DNA of 13,119 bases from the NCBI GenBank assembly GCA_020062265.1, contig JAGUWR010000037.1, positions 1-13,119 of the forward strand, in the 5' to 3' direction. Below are positions 12,321 through 13,119 of the stretch, one piece after another. The notes beneath the pieces were generated by a model, which saw only the letters and a program-made list of their open reading frames with translations, had not been told where the DNA came from and searched no databases. Numbering within the stretch: the stretch's first letter is position 1; each line of letters starts with the position of its first letter. The translations under genes and the position numbers were made by a program. This DNA comes from Minisyncoccota bacterium. GTDB lineage: Bacteria; Patescibacteriota; Minisyncoccia; UBA6257; GWB1-50-10.

Positions 12321-12911
12321 TTGAATAAAAATAGAATAAAAAATCTCCCTAAAACCGTTGGATTGTGTGGGTTAGCTATTCTTATTTCTCTCACCGAAAG
12401 AGGTTTTCTTACCCTGGGCGCCATTCTAGAGGGTCCAAAATTAACAATCGGTCGGGCCTATGACCGGGTTTTAGCGCTGAAAACTCCCCAAGAATACTAT
12501 GAAATCTTAAAAAATATGCACGAAAACAGCGCCAGAACAATCCTGTGGCGTTTAGAGAAAAAGGGCTTGGTGGAGAAAAAGAGCAACAAGTATTCAATCT
12601 CAAAAATAGGCTTAACATTTCTAAATAAACAGCTGCGAGAAGGAAGTAAACCAAAAGAAAAAGTATGGGACGACAAGTGGAGATTGATAGCCTTCGACAT
12701 ACCCGAAAAAATAAAAGAGGAAAGGGATTGGTTAAGGTACTACCTACAAACGTTTGGCTATAAACCGCTTCAGAAAAGCATTTTCGTTGGCAAACATCCT
12801 CTGGAAAGAGATTTTATGAAAGAAATTATAGAAAAAAATTTGGGCGGTCATATCCGTATAATCACCATCGGAGAAATAGACGATGAAACTTTTTTAGAAA
12901 ACATAAAATGA
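12321..12911 (+). CDS. PaaX/Cas2-like winged-helix regulator
   Basis: The 196-residue product has a probable winged-helix region (about 60-103: SARTILWRLEKKGLVEKKSNKYSISKIG). The C-terminal half begins WDDKWRLIAFDIPEK (116-130) and continues RDWLRYYLQTFGYKPLQKSIFVGKHP, the pattern of the PaaX C-terminal, Cas2-like ferredoxin fold. Automatic annotation often calls such proteins Cas2, but there is no CRISPR array or other cas gene here and the helix-turn-helix points to a regulator. The start is TTG, the only plausible one near the promoter. It ends 1 base before rsmA, so the two are co-transcribed. AACGGTT (12303-12309) and AACCGTT (12353-12359) could pair around the start codon. Confidence 0.75.
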   Translation: MNKNRIKNLPKTVGLCGLAILISLTERGFLTLGAILEGPKLTIGRAYDRVLALKTPQEYYEILKNMHENSARTILWRLEKKGLVEKKSNKYSISKIGLTFLNKQLREGSKPKEKVWDDKWRLIAFDIPEKIKEERDWLRYYLQTFGYKPLQKSIFVGKHPLERDFMKEIIEKNLGGHIRIITIGEIDDETFLENIK

Positions 12912-12912
12912 G

Positions 12913-13119
12913 ATGAAAAAACTCGGGCAGCATTTTTTAAAAAATAAACTGAAAATAAAAAAGATTATCGGGGCGCTCAATTTAGAAGACGGCGATACGG
13001 TGATAGAAATCGGGCCGGGCCACGGAGAACTCACTCGGCTGCTCGCCGAGAAATTACAAATTACAAATTACAAATTACAAATAATTGCGATAGAAAAGGA
13101 TAAAAAATTATACGAGAAA
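12913..13119 (+). CDS. rsmA: 16S rRNA dimethyladenosine transferase, 5' part
   Basis: Only the first 69 residues are in the window; the gene continues past its right edge. KKLGQHFLKN (2-11) and IEIGPGHGELT (31-41, SAM motif I) identify RsmA (KsgA), which dimethylates the two adjacent adenines in helix 45 of 16S rRNA during 30S assembly. After LAEK, the residues LQITNYKLQ (48-56) are extra relative to the usual short link to IAIE (motif II strand) and are encoded by a 7-bp tandem repeat. The ATG at 12913 follows the upstream stop directly, and no Shine-Dalgarno is visible, suggesting coupled translation. Confidence 0.93.
   Translation, partial: MKKLGQHFLKNKLKIKKIIGALNLEDGDTVIEIGPGHGELTRLLAEKLQITNYKLQIIAIEKDKKLYEK
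13051..13081. repeat. AAATTAC heptamer tandem repeat inside rsmA
   Basis: Four exact 7-bp units AAATTAC (13051-13078) are followed by AAA. They encode the extra residues between SAM motif I and the motif II strand of RsmA. A gain or loss of one unit would shift the frame. Confidence 0.9.

Noticed and set aside
12321..12911. Cas2-like domain suggesting a CRISPR-Cas locus
   Set aside because: There is no repeat-spacer array and no other cas gene. The N-terminal winged helix and the DIPEK region fit a PaaX-type regulator better.
1..13119. Recoded TGA (SR1/Gracilibacteria code)
   Set aside because: TGA ends the solute-binding protein, antitoxin and PaaX-like genes at natural C-termini, and recognised proteins read through without internal TGA.

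Overview
The window looks like a piece of a Patescibacteria (Candidate Phyla Radiation) chromosome, most likely Parcubacteria-like. This is inferred from gene content and style: small pilin-like two-helix membrane proteins with an AGG loop, a single-pass protein with a TSTATST-type tail, a DksA/TraR-like zinc-finger protein beside YifB/ComM, a PaaX/Cas2-like regulator, few Shine-Dalgarno sites, and many short palindromic or heptamer repeats. TGA is used as an ordinary stop, so the Gracilibacteria/SR1 recoding does not apply. No tRNA, rRNA, insertion sequence or CRISPR array is visible.

Left block (66-6017, all minus strand, transcribed right to left). A good promoter at 6050-6078 drives a degenerate metallo-beta-lactamase-fold protein, a single-pass membrane protein, gyrA, a membrane-anchored extracellular solute-binding protein and two pilin-like proteins, all tightly packed or overlapping. 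A third pilin-like gene (66-395) has its own promoter. Gyrase A is housekeeping; the solute-binding protein and pilins suggest a cell-surface module.

Middle (6018-8246). Ribosomal protein S1 (rpsA) diverges from the left block. Behind it lies a 345-bp noncoding AT-rich tract (7314-7658) with an 18-bp tandem repeat, a 30-bp perfect palindrome, an array of A-rich motifs with about 9-bp period, and two inverted repeats built from GTGAAACA, one close to the parS consensus. A RelE/ParE-type toxin and ribbon-helix-helix antitoxin follow on the minus strand.

Right block (8247-13119). A plus-strand cluster holds a single-pass membrane protein of unknown function, a DksA/TraR-like zinc-finger protein and YifB/ComM. 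It converges on a minus-strand LysM plus M23 peptidase gene. Then come a PaaX/Cas2-like regulator and the start of rsmA (ksgA), cut by the window end.

The most unusual signal is the repeats inside conserved genes. An 18-bp palindrome (CTCCGACnACGGTCGGAG) sits in frame in gyrA and in the metallo-beta-lactamase-fold gene, read in different frames; a larger hairpin-rich 120-bp insert interrupts S1 domain 2; a weaker remnant may lie in the DksA-like gene. Separately, 7-bp tandem repeats build a pilin signal peptide, span the gyrA start and add residues to RsmA. This resembles the Rickettsia palindromic elements, but any mobility is inference.
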